Shown: in pieces, positions 10,167 through 20,547 of the stretch
Numbering within the stretch: the stretch's first letter is position 1
Layout of the letters: each line of letters begins with the position of its first letter
Position numbers and translations under genes: made by a program
Notes under the pieces: model-generated
Seen by the model: the letters and a program-made list of their open reading frames with translations, nothing else
Databases searched by the model: none
What the model was told of the DNA's origin: nothing
Origin: Lotus japonicus
Lineage: Eukaryota; Streptophyta; Magnoliopsida; Fabales; Fabaceae
DNA length: 64,000 nucleotides
Direction: 5' to 3'
NCBI RefSeq assembly: GCF_012489685.1
Contig: NC_080044.1
Span: forward strand, 80,214,732 to 80,278,731

Positions 10167-11543
10167 TCAAAGTTCCCTAGAAGAACTCTGCCAAACCTCA
10201 ACACATTGCTGATCCTTCCTTGTCAAGAACATCCTACTCCCTCCAAATGCAACATTGGTAATCTTAGCACCTCCCATGTCCTTCACCCTCCCCATCAAAT
10301 TCTTCTTGAAGATCCTCTCCTCCAATCTCCCTCCCTTGTTTCCCATCAAAACCTCTGACCAAAGCTCCACATCACCACCCTTGCTGCAAAACACTTGATT
10401 CCCTTGTGTTTCAATTTTGCAACCAAACCCTTCCTTCTTCCCATTCATCACTTTTCTCTTATCACCAAGACACACCCATGAATTCTCAGCACTCAGGTTC
10501 CTCAAATCGAAGTAGAAAGCTTCCCCTGAATTCACACCCACCTTGAAAATCGCTGACAAAGAATCTGAAACTGTCACGTCGGCGAAACAATCCACCTTCT
10601 CCGCCATCTCCCAGACAACATTCCCGGAGCGAACATCCCACAATCTGACATTGCCGGAGACACCAGAAGGCCCGCTGTGAGACCCGGCTGCCATTAGAAG
10701 GTTATGCTCTGAGACCCATTGAAGCTTCGTCGCCGGGATAGCGGAATCGATGTCGGCGCCGAATATCTCGTTGTGGGAGATCTCGGTGGCGGGGGTTAAC
10801 GTGTGGAGGTCATAGACGACGATGGAGTTGGAGTTTCTACGGCCGGACTCGAAGCTGACGAACATTTGCTCCGGGGAGGACCCGATGGCTTGGACGGTGG
10901 ATCCAGATTTGGTGACATTCTCCCAGTTTAGGGTTTCCCTGACATGGCCGTTCTCGAGGTCGAGGATCTGGAGGCCGGAGAAGTCGTTGGCACCGGCGGC
11001 GGCGAGGGAGGGGGAGATAGCGAGGAGGGAATCCACGGCGGTGAAGTGGGTGAGGATGGTGGATTTTCGCCGGAGCGACCAGTCAAACGATGTAATCTTG
11101 CTGCCGTGTGCGACGTGGATGGATCCATAAGGGGTGGTGGCGACGGCGGAGGGGGAGTCTCTTCCGTTAAGGGGTAACAGAACCGATTTGTGGAGGTTGA
11201 AGGGTTCGAATTGAGATGGGGAAGAGAGGGAATTGATGAGGAGATTTTCGATTCCGTAGAATTGGGATTCGATGATAAGGTCTTGGAGATCGAAGGATTT
11301 GGCCTTGGAAGGGAGGTTACCTGTTCTGAGAAGGGAGAGAAGGAGGGAGAAGATTTCAGGGTCTCTGTCAACAAAGGGGGTGCAGAATGGTGAAGCTTCA
11401 GCTATTCTGGAGAAGAAGGATTTGGGACCTGCTGAGGTTAGTGTTTGTTTTGTGGTTTGGAAGACTTGACCACCAACATCAATTGTGACTATGTTGGTGT
11501 CTGGTTTTGGTTGGAATGGGTGAGAGCCTGCAAATGGTGGCAT
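10167..11543 (-). CDS. BTB/POZ protein with WD40/YVTN-like repeats (At5g41330 type)
   Basis: This is a single-exon gene for 458 residues. The start chosen is the Met of MPPFAG; an in-frame Met 78 codons upstream lies in what looks like leader sequence. The N-terminal T1/KCTD-type BTB domain (about residues 17-110) shows TIDVGGQVFQTT, DRDPEIFSLLLSLLRTGNLP and ESQFYGIENLLI. The rest is a beta-propeller-like region with IHVAHGSKITSFDWSL, GNVRLWDVRSGNVVWE and VELWSEV. To my knowledge the Arabidopsis protein At5g41330 is similar in length and text. Such BTB proteins are often substrate adaptors of CUL3 ubiquitin ligases, but whether this subclass is has not been shown here. A broken tandem copy lies 0.5 kb downstream. 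Confidence 0.92.
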   Translation of the reverse strand: MPPFAGSHPFQPKPDTNIVTIDVGGQVFQTTKQTLTSAGPKSFFSRIAEASPFCTPFVDRDPEIFSLLLSLLRTGNLPSKAKSFDLQDLIIESQFYGIENLLINSLSSPSQFEPFNLHKSVLLPLNGRDSPSAVATTPYGSIHVAHGSKITSFDWSLRRKSTILTHFTAVDSLLAISPSLAAAGANDFSGLQILDLENGHVRETLNWENVTKSGSTVQAIGSSPEQMFVSFESGRRNSNSIVVYDLHTLTPATEISHNEIFGADIDSAIPATKLQWVSEHNLLMAAGSHSGPSGVSGNVRLWDVRSGNVVWEMAEKVDCFADVTVSDSLSAIFKVGVNSGEAFYFDLRNLSAENSWVCLGDKRKVMNGKKEGFGCKIETQGNQVFCSKGGDVELWSEVLMGNKGGRLEERIFKKNLMGRVKDMGGAKITNVAFGGSRMFLTRKDQQCVEVWQSSSREL

Positions 11544-12040
11544 GTTTCTTGTTGTTCTTGTGAAGAGAGTGAGATGATGAAGATGCTTATGAAGTTTGGG
11601 GTAGTTGTTGTTTGTGTTGAAATTGGAATGGAGAAGAATGGAAAGTGGGGTTTTATTTATATGATGAAGGGAAAGGTTAAATGGTTGGTTTTGTTTGGAT
11701 TGGTGTAGGATCTGAGGCTCTAGAAGGTCCAATGAGAAAAAGTCTGGAATTGGTTGGTCAATGTAGTGTTGGTCCAAGCTTTCTAGTAGGTTAATTAATT
11801 GCCAACGTTTTTTTTAATTTACATATCTTTTTTATTTTTTATTAAAATAATATTAGCAGCCCAAAGTGGACCATTGATAATTATTGGTAGTTGCTCTAGA
11901 ACGAAGCTGCCTGTTGGGAAGTGATGTGAATATAAAAGTAAATTTCAGGCCAATAAGGCGGCGGGTATCATTCTAAAGTTCAACTTGTTAGTGTAATGAC
12001 TCATGTTTTTTGGTTTTGTTTTAGGAAAAAAAAATTGTTT
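11544..12040. promoter_or_regulatory. Upstream region of the BTB gene
   Basis: The 5' leader and promoter of the minus-strand BTB gene must lie here. The sequence up to about 11660 is purine-rich on the plus strand and is the part duplicated at 9551-9680. TATA-like 'atttatat' occurs near 11654-11661. No experimental start is known. Confidence 0.4.
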
Positions 12041-12285
12041 GGAATTTTTTTTTTTTTTTTTTGAAATAAAGGATAGATATATTAATTAGAGTGGGGCATA
12101 GAAGCCATAACATCAGCATCCACAAGTGGAATCACTTCAGGCGGAGCTTCTTCAATCCAGACACCCCCGAATAAGAAGAAGCATGCCGTGCTAAATAGTC
12201 TGCAACTACGTTGCCATTCCGGCGTACAAATTGATGGTGATAGTTGTTGAAAGCCAGATATGGTGCTCAAAATGAGATAGACTGA
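12040..12285 (-). mobile_element. 5'-truncated LINE 3' end (RNase H tail)
   Basis: On the minus strand the fragment ends with VWIEEAPPEVIPLVDADVM and a stop, then a poly(A) tail seen as an 18-T run near 12045-12062. The protein matches the C-terminus of the RNase H-like domain of the LINE at 28633-29335 (VVWIEEGPSGLSCFLRADVL). The upstream edge near 12285 is approximate, and no target duplication was recognised. Confidence 0.65.
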
Positions 12286-12628
12286 CCTCGTTAATAGAAT
12301 GTGGAGTAATTCATGGGAGTGGAACTGTGGAAGGACACATTTGACTAGTTAAATTTCTAATTAAAAACTTTCTAGATGATGATCTTGGTAGACTAAGTAT
12401 TAGGAACGCACGGATGGATGATTCATAAAAAAATATACTCCCTACGTTTGACCAAGGAAATAACTCATGTAGTATGCACATGAATTAATTATTTTTATTT
12501 TTGTCAATTGGATCATTAGGGTGTTGGATCTCATCGGTAAGTTGGCCTGACTCATGGAAACGTGAAGGTTGAAGGGAGTTATCCACATAACCAATAGTTA
12601 AACTTCGTCGTTAAGACTTCTTGACTTC
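12286..12628. other. Intergenic spacer
   Basis: No gene or clear element is seen. The last five bases (acttc, 12624-12628) are the left target duplication of the solo LTR. Confidence 0.5.
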
Positions 12629-13036
12629 TGTTGGGATTGACTCATTATCTTATAAGTTATTTGAATTTGATTTAAGAGATTGTGATATGGATGTAGAGGA
12701 ATTCTATCTTATTTTATGAGTTTAAATAAGACTCTATCTTATCTTATGAGTTTAGATAAAATTCTATCTTATCAGTTTAGATTATCTTATCTTGTAATAC
12801 TAGAGTTAGTAGTGTCATATAAATAGATAAGGTCCCTAACCGTAAAAGTGTGCTAGTGTGCACTAGGTGTGTGCGGAGTGCGCCGTAATTCGGTGGTGTG
12901 CAAGTGTGCCGCAATTTAGCGGTGTGCGAAGGTACACAATAATAAAAACTGCTATTGTAAACACAATTGATTATTGAGAATCAATGTTTTCTCGCTCTAT
13001 CGTACTGTCTGAATCAAATTTTCTTTTTTCTCAACA
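12629..13036 (+). mobile_element. Solo LTR, 408 bp, with acttc target duplication
   Basis: The segment begins TGTTGGGATTGA and ends TCTCAACA. It is flanked by perfect 5-bp direct repeats acttc (12624-12628 and 13037-13041). A TATA-like 'tataaataga' lies near 12820, as expected of an LTR promoter in plus orientation. No internal domain is attached, so it is a solo LTR left by recombination between two LTRs. A tract of short gtgtgc/gtgcg repeats lies at 12846-12935. Confidence 0.85.
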
Positions 13037-13494
13037 ACTTCAAACTTTGTGAAGTTGTGATTTGTTAGGGTATTTGATTGATCAATTCACCACTACTGTG
13101 TTGGAATCTTCACATGGTAACTAACAACCGCATGTACGAGTCGGTTGCCTAGAGGAAGAAAAAAGTGTCAAGTTTCATCTCCTAGAACGATAGTCAACAT
13201 TGTTAAATTGATTGTGTAATGTCCATTCTCATATTAATGTAATTGTGTGACTCTTGCCTTCCCCCATAATGTAATAACATGATCTCCATGTCCGCCCTTC
13301 AATATAATAGCACAATCCTCTCAGTCACCTTAATTGTAACCTAGTGAGATCTCAGCTATATATAAGAGGCTTCCTCATACTTAATAAAATCGTGTTCATT
13401 CGTTGAGAAATTCTAAAGCATTAATTTGTGTTGACTTACTTACCTTTACTATGGAGTTTTTATCGGTGAACATCAATCTTAATAAACTACTAAT
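13037..13494. other. Intergenic spacer
   Basis: No ORF is supported. The part from 13215 to 13430 (cttcccccataatg, then tatataagaggcttcc) resembles LTR-type promoter sequence but lacks defined ends. Confidence 0.4.
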
Positions 13495-13504
13495 ATATAA
13501 ATCA

Positions 13505-14136
13505 CAGGCTGGAAGAGGAGTCTACAACACATCTGTTTTACTTATGCCAGGCCACAAACCCAATTTGGTATGAATGCTCTAAGTAGCTGGGAGTTCTATC
13601 ATCTCTGGTTTGGATGGCAATTGTGTGGACTATATGACTACTCCGGAATAAAGTAATCTTTAATGGGACAATATTTGACAGGAATCATGTACTAGAGCTG
13701 GCACAATTGAAGGCTTGGCAATGGCTAAGCAGCAAAACAGACGAATTCTCTTATTCTTGGTATGAATGGTTGAGGAACCCAAGCTCTTGTATTCAAGCAC
13801 TATGAGGGGAGGGGCGTTTGGAGCAAGTTACTTCTATGATTGAACAGGGAGTGAATCCTAAGCTCTACGGTTTTAAAACAGAATACTGTACGGGTGCAAG
13901 GCCATATGCAATGCATGGTATGTTGTACAGTAGGATGGAGGGACTTATAAGGAGGTTTGGCATGTAATCCCCTTTGGATTACATTAATTTTATATTCCTT
14001 CATGTATCTTTTGTTTTTCTTCCTTCTTTATCTTCTTGATGGTACTAACTCTTTCTAGTCCATTGTTCATTGTATTTGGGTTAGCACCCCTTGTGCTAAA
14101 GTGAATGCAATATTTTGGCTTATCAAAAAAAATAAA
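13505..14136 (+). mobile_element. 5'-truncated LINE with 10-bp target duplication
   Basis: The segment is flanked by direct repeats atataaatca (13495-13504 and 14137-14146). It ends in an A-rich tail after tattttggcttatc. Broken reading frames give LINE-like text (LRNKVIFNGTIFDRNHVLEL, QLKAWQWLSS) in the plus direction, and the 3' region ends in the 'gtgctaaagtgaatgcaatattttgg' type of plant LINE tail. It is a dead-on-arrival copy lacking endonuclease and reverse transcriptase. Confidence 0.78.
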
Positions 14137-14146
14137 ATATAAATCA

Positions 14147-15934
14147 ATGGTTAAAAAGATGTCGGAAGAAATTTAGAGGGGATTCAACCTTCATTATTTC
14201 TCATGGTGTGTAATTAAAAATTAGATTGAACAATAGCATTTGGTCACTGAATGATAAATTAGTTTGATTCATGCAAACATTATTAGTCCTTCAGTCAGTG
14301 TTCGTCTCTAAATATGCTTATGTGGTCGTAAACATCTTTATGTGGATGTTAATGTGCCTAGTGTGCATCATATGTGGCTAAGCTGATGTGGATATAAACT
14401 TCAATGAATATTGTTTTAATAATTTCAATTATTGCGCGTGATCCATTTTATACTCGACTAAATGGTGACTTCAATCTTGAATTTGGGTGGGCAACATCTC
14501 CTCTACCAGAGAAGGTTTTAAAAACTCTAAGTGGTTTTCTTTTTTCCTTTCAATTCCTACAAAATTTTCATCTCATACTTGTGATATGTCCCTTAGCAAA
14601 AATTAGGCTTTTATCATTGTTTCTCTCAGCAAAACGCCTAAATTCAGATTTCAAAAATGGTAAATTTGCGTGAATTTTACTTAAAATTTGAAGAAAATAT
14701 TTTTTTAAAATATTTGGCAATAATATTCGTATGTAAAGTAGTAAATTTAGTGTTATATACGAAAACTTCAAAGTAGAAAAAAGTAATTTTGTCAAAAAAA
14801 AAATTGTTGAGTGGCTTCAATAGCACTTTGAGCACCATCATCAATCACAAAATATGACTAAAGCGATCTTTATAATGGGCATTTGTAATTTTTTGGTCAG
14901 GTTGGCATGAGCTATATATTTAATTTGAGATTTGGAAACGAAAAAGGAAATTACGAATTAATCCTTTCAATTAATTTGATTGCTAGTGATCGAAGTTGTT
15001 GCACTACAGCAAAGATCGATGCTAGCAATTAAGGAAACAAATTAATCATATTTTGTGATTGAAATTGAATATATAGATTTGCATGATGATGATCATAAAA
15101 AGTTCAAAATGCCACTGTTTTTGCTTTGATTTTACGTGGAGGAAGAATATATTAAACACATCCAGCTGCCATTGGCATAAATTGTGGAAATCATTTTAAT
15201 GATAACGAAAATTGCTACAGTGATAAAAGAACCTTAAATGTAGAAAAGTAAGACCAGCAAAATCAATCAAATAATGTTCAAACTGATTAGGAAATTACAG
15301 CAATTTTTAGTCAGCAAATTAAACCAAATAAATGTAGACTCAACCAATGCTGATTATGTAGACCGAAAAAATTGTTACCAATTTTAAAATATTACGTTGC
15401 GTTGAAAGTATTTCTTGTCTCTAGCATTTATGCAGGTGTTTGGAAAACAAACAAAAAAGCCAAAGTAACCAAAGCATCAAGTGTTTACGTTCAAGATCTG
15501 AATTATTTCTACTCTTTCCCTTTTCTGGTTTTTCTTCTCATATCATATATGTTAATTGGTTCAATCAATTGGATTTGCAAGCTATGAAAATAAGGAAAGA
15601 AAATTAGTGGATGGATGAATATATATGTGCGAGATATATCTTCAATCTTCATGATCATCACGAGTTGGCCATATACAGTCAAAAACCTACTACTTTCTTA
15701 AAAAAGATATCAATTTAAGTTCTTCATTCATAAAGAGGAGGCTATAATAATCACAAATTGCCTTATTCATAAACTGATATAATGACCGACACTTACAATA
15801 TCGCAATGTGATGTACTGATCAAGACGATATAAATCTAGAAATCCACAAATTGCTAGCTATATACAGACCTGACACTAATAATAACACAAATGGCAATGT
15901 GATTCACTAAAGATAATATAAATCTAGAAATTAA
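14147..15934. other. Intergenic region
   Basis: AT-rich, with only short ORFs (for example 89 codons at 14404, 71 codons at 15372) that show no recognisable domain or splice context. Nothing further is supported. Confidence 0.55.
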
Positions 15935-17355
15935 TCAAGGCATAAGTCCAGGAAAGTAAGGCACTCCAGTTTGAGGCAACCAATCATTTCCTTGCAGCAA
16001 ATTGGCTACTGTAAATTTAGCAGCATCAGCAGCATTTATGAGATGGTAACCAAGCCATGTCCCTCTACCGGATGTGTTTGCCCCAAGTCCTCTATTGTCT
16101 ACCACTACCCTTCCCTATAAACCAACCGGCCGGGTCTATTAGACTGTCCAAGAAGGTTTGCATAACAACAACTCTTGAATACTTCTTCCAGGGCCTTCCA
16201 AGGTAGGTCTTAACACTACCATTGCTCGAAGCAAGATCCCTAGTAGGTTTAACAGTGCAGTTGTGAATGCATATGGTAATGGCTGCCTTATCCAGGGACT
16301 GTCTTTCCGAAGCAGTGATGGTATTAAACTGTCCATGTCGAGGAAGACGAGGATATATGTTGCAATTTTGTAAAACAACCTGAGCACCTCCAAATATGAA
16401 ATCTACTGTTCCATATATGTCACATTCTCTATAGAATTGTCTATGATAATCTACATATAGAGTATCCTGGTACCCATCAAAGATGCAACGGTAGAAGGTG
16501 GACATATCTGCTTCATTTCTTAATGCAACTGCCTGTTCCTTGCTTGGCCCAGCAGTGTTATGGAATGTGAGGTTAATCGCTACAAATCCTGTTGCTTCCA
16601 CAGCTACAAAACACACATAGTATGTCTCAGTTTAATTAAAAAACATGTTCTTTCATAATATGGCATTTTTAACAATTTTTTTCTTATAAACTCAAAGCTG
16701 TAAATTCCATACATAAATCATGTAGAAGTTATTTTTTTATAAGCGAAAGTTAAAATATATAGATATAGAATGAAATAAAAAAGAGTAAAAAATGGATCCA
16801 TGAGAGCTATATATGATGAAAAAAGATTTTATATATTTACACAAATATTATTCAATTAAATGGAGCTATCTTAGAGAATATATATAGATGATATGGCTTG
16901 ATGTTGATTTGATCTAATAAATGAAGGAGGATCTACAAATTGTATGTTCTTACCAAATGTTGGAGTGTCATGTGTTTGCAATCCTTGATCATGGTGCGGT
17001 TGCCGGTAATGACTGTTCGGTTGAATCCTTGTCCAACCATCATGATATATATGGCTTGTTCTTAGGGATGAACACATATTCTTTATACACCACCCCCTCT
17101 TTGATATTAATCAAGAAATAACCATTTCTTGCATTATTGTTTTTTTGGTGCAGCAGCCACAGCTTGGTTAATAGTGTTGAAGTTTCCACTTCCATCTTGA
17201 CTAACAACAACACTATCACTAATTAAAACATTAGTGCCATAAACATTGTGAGTCCCCTCGTCCTTACCATTTGCAAAAGCAAAAAATCCAATGAAGAGAA
17301 AAACAAGTAGAAAGGAAAATGAGAGAGTAGCTATGGAAGAGACTTTCAAACCCAT
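15935..17355 (-). pseudogene. Pectin methylesterase pseudogene
   Basis: Pectinesterases (EC 3.1.1.11) remove methyl groups from cell-wall homogalacturonan. From Met at 17355 there is a hydrophobic signal peptide (about residues 7-29) and then VVVSQDGSGNFNTINQAVAAAP. The reading frame breaks in a 7-T run (17140-17146) and again in a TA run near 17043-17052. A GT-AG intron (about 16604-16953) follows. Exon 2 holds EQAVALR, GYQDTLY, DFIFG and YLGRPWK, so both glutamines, both aspartates and the arginine of the active site survive. After DPAGW about 15 codons are lost and the frame shifts. The tail YHLINAADAAKFTVANLLQG and a stop near 15935 remain recognisable. There is no PRO (inhibitor-like) domain. 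Some breaks lie in homopolymers and could be sequencing errors, but the internal deletion cannot. Confidence 0.82.
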
Positions 17356-18186
17356 TGTCATGCATGAATGAATATTATGAATGATCGACAAATTAAGAAA
17401 ATACATCTCTTTATATAGCAGTGTTTGCATGTGATGACATGGATCTTACATGGAGATATATGCGATATTTAATTTTGTAGATACTAGTGACTAATGATAA
17501 ACATATCAAGTATTTCTAGTATTATGTGTATATAATCCTAAAGAGTAATATAACCGTGTGCATACTAGACACGTTTATTTTTTTTAACAAGAAAAGATAA
17601 GACGTGAGTAAGCAAATATGATCCGCAAATAGTTTCGATGTAGGGCTTGAGTTCTGTATGACAAAAAAAAAATTATATCATCATTATTGTACAATAACTA
17701 ACAAAAGGGAAATGAAATTTAAATGCTCGCCCAAGAGTGTTGAAAGCTTCCCACAACAAATACTTCACACGTTTATACACTAAAAAATCTCAAATAATTA
17801 ACGTGTATATACGTAATTTTTTACTTATATTGTATGTTCTTGTATGTACATGGCTGGAAAATCAATCCGAAAAATAACTCAATTAAATGTGATACCGGAA
17901 TTAAAGATAATAACGCTATTAAATATTATGATTATCAATTATAAAATAAACCTATTTTATTAGCTGTGATGAAATAAGGTTAGTGTCACCATCGTCTACA
18001 AATGACGTTATCACATAACACAATATTGTGACATGAATCTTTAATCACATCTTTTCATATACGTATGTACATCCCTTTTTTATCTCATCAAATATGTAAA
18101 CTTTTAGTATGAATTTTTCCTTGAAGAGTTACACGTATGCACAACCCTTTTACATTATGTGGTTTTATCTTTCAGTACCTTCTTAA

Positions 18187-18229
18187 TCGAATTGAGCATT
18201 TTTTTTTGATAAGCTCGAATTGAGCATTT
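18187..18229 (-). repeat. Micro-insertion: LINE tail between 15-bp direct repeats
   Basis: The repeats tcgaattgagcattt (18187-18201 and 18215-18229) are identical and flank 13 bases that read GCTTATCAAAAAA on the minus strand. The LINE at 13505-14136 ends in GGCTTATCAAAAAAA, so the insert equals only its last few bases plus tail. Confidence 0.6.
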
Positions 18230-18302
18230 GATTATACCTTCCTAATATGCTCTCTCCTTAATTTCCCTATCCTTATTTTTTTTAAAAGGAGCGAATCTTC
18301 CT

Positions 18303-18353
18303 TCCAAAATGCCTTCTTTTTATTTTTTTTTATGGAATCCAAAATGCCTTCTT
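18303..18353 (-). repeat. Micro-insertion between 16-bp direct repeats
   Basis: Identical 16-bp repeats (tccaaaatgccttctt, 18303-18318 and 18338-18353) flank a 19-bp T-rich insert reading TTCCATAAAAAAAA on the minus strand. Confidence 0.55.
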
Positions 18354-20547
18354 CAATCCGTAATTTATTGATGATTTTTTTTAAAATGCCAAGCAATTTT
18401 TTTACCCACTCAAAATGGAGAAGATCCATACCTTTTGGTTTGATTTGCCATAATTTCTTTTATAATAATTTTTTTTTATATATTCTAAATAATGAAATTG
18501 ATCTCATTTTCAAGGTTACCAGAGCAATACCATAAATTAAATATAGAAATATTCTCCTTTAAAATTTCAAATACTAACATTTGAAAATTTATTTCATTAA
18601 AAAAAATTGTTTTCACGAAGATCTTTGTCAAGCATAAGTATAAAAATATTTACATTTATTATTATTGATTGACGGGCTATGCACCGTTAGCATAAATTTG
18701 CTTACATAGTCATCATCTAATTCTCTCAACTCCAAAAATATATTCTTATTTTAATTAAAATTTAAAATATAAGTAATTGCTTCTCTTACGTGGCATGCAG
18801 TGAATGGCTGTCGGTATAAAAATGTTTTGTACTTATGGTGATATGTATTAAACTTTTTTTCTCTTAATATTTACTTTAACAAAATTATTTTAGAAGTGCC
18901 CAACGTTGGTTAAATTTAGTTAAATGGTTAACTGTTATTTTTCAAAAATATTACAAAAATATCTTACGTGGCATACCGGGACACATTTATTTTTTCTGAA
19001 AAAATCTCAAATAATTAATGTGTAGTTTTTCCATTATAATACATGTTTTATGTACGTACATCGCTGGGTAACAAATAAAAAAAAAGATAAGTGTATGAAT
19101 AAACACAAGATAAAAAATTCCATGAAGTTTCTGATCCTTTTCAACACAAAGATTTTTTATTGGGTACATCAACACAAGGACTTTAATGATTAAAATTCAT
19201 TCCTAAAATAAAAAGTAAACTAAAATATTAGGATTACTAATTGTAAGACAAATTAATTAGATCTGCTTAATCACAAGTGATGAAAATAGGATTAGTGTCA
19301 AGTACTGTCTACTATTGATGTTATCATTGTACATTTCAAACTTTCTCATTATCGTGAGATTTGACGAATGAATTGTGTTAACAAGTTAATTAACAACAAT
19401 GAATTGTTACAATAAATTTTGCAAAGTTTCCCTTCCAAAATTATTGTTGGAATTTTTTGTGGTAAATAAATTATTGTAGGAATTGAAGAGAGCGGGAAAA
19501 AAAAGATAGTAAGAATAACAGAGAACCGAAAAGAATTATCAACCATGGATTGTGGACACATCACACATAAATCATGGAAGGGTTCGAGATAGCAAGTATC
19601 ATAATAATGATAGTGTACAATATTTCGTCCCAATTAATGTACACCTATGGGAAATGAAACGGTGATAACGACAAACATCAACATCCACTAATGAGTGCAT
19701 GAAGAAACAATCAGAAAATAAGGGGAAAAAAATAATGTAAGGCAATTGAAGGATGTTGTTTGATCTGCAGAATCACATTTAACAAACCTTATTGCCTCTT
19801 CAACACAATTGTCAATGGAGTTGATTATGGCGCCAAGGATATATTGAGGAAAACCTCTTTAGCGGCCTTCAATGGGCAAAACCAGAGCATTGTTGGTAAT
19901 AAAATATGAAAGAAAAAAGGAGCTTCTCTCTATGTCAAGTCAACTATAGCATATTTTGCCATTCTTGTATTACACACAATCATATCTTAGTGTGTTTTAG
20001 AATTTGTCATTGATTTTAGATAAATTTAGTTTCATGTAAAATTGAATACAAAAACTAGGCACAAAGAAATGGAAGAGTGAATCAAACTTTTTCCTTATTA
20101 TAACTGGCATCACTAAGTTGTTGTCAACTGAAGTACATATGAGATCAACAGAGTACAGATTCTAAAAATGTACAGCTATTCTAACTCATACTTAGTAAGA
20201 ACTACAAATCTACTAAACATATAGTATTCTGCAAACTCCATGATTTTTTTTGGGGGCCATTGACTTCAAAAAAGAACCCCATCAACGTGTTAATTAGACT
20301 TAGAAATCTTGAATTCTTGATCAACCACCATTCAATTTTGAACTTGTGCGGGTAGGTTCTGCTAAGTAGAAGCATGGCACAAAATCAAAAAACCAATGCC
20401 AAATTCTTGCAACTCTGAACAAGAAGCCACTATATGCAAGTATTTGGTTAGCAATCCGTTTGGATTGTTTCCAAACAGCACCGATTGGAACTTATTCAGT
20501 GCTCTTTCCGGTAGATAAGCTCCAATAAGCCTGTATTCAAACGGGAG

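Larger units (their letters stand above)
17356..20547. other. Intergenic region between pectinesterase pseudogene and HRGP-family gene
   Basis: No gene is supported in this 3.2-kb AT-rich stretch. It contains two short retroposition-like scars (18187-18229, 18303-18353) and low-complexity T runs. Small ORFs at 18232, 18332, 18987 and 19349 lack homology signals. The last 200-400 bases should include the 3' UTR of the neighbouring minus-strand gene. Confidence 0.55.

Noticed and set aside
10822..11708. Several plus-strand ORFs opposite the BTB gene, including a glycine-rich one
   Set aside because: They are antisense shadows of the conserved minus-strand BTB coding region and have no family signal of their own.
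11544..11777. 78-residue N-terminal extension of the BTB protein
   Set aside because: It is in frame but Asn/His/Leu-rich and unlike the family. Starting at MPPFAG gives the expected 458 aa, and the upstream part is leader sequence also kept in the broken duplicate.
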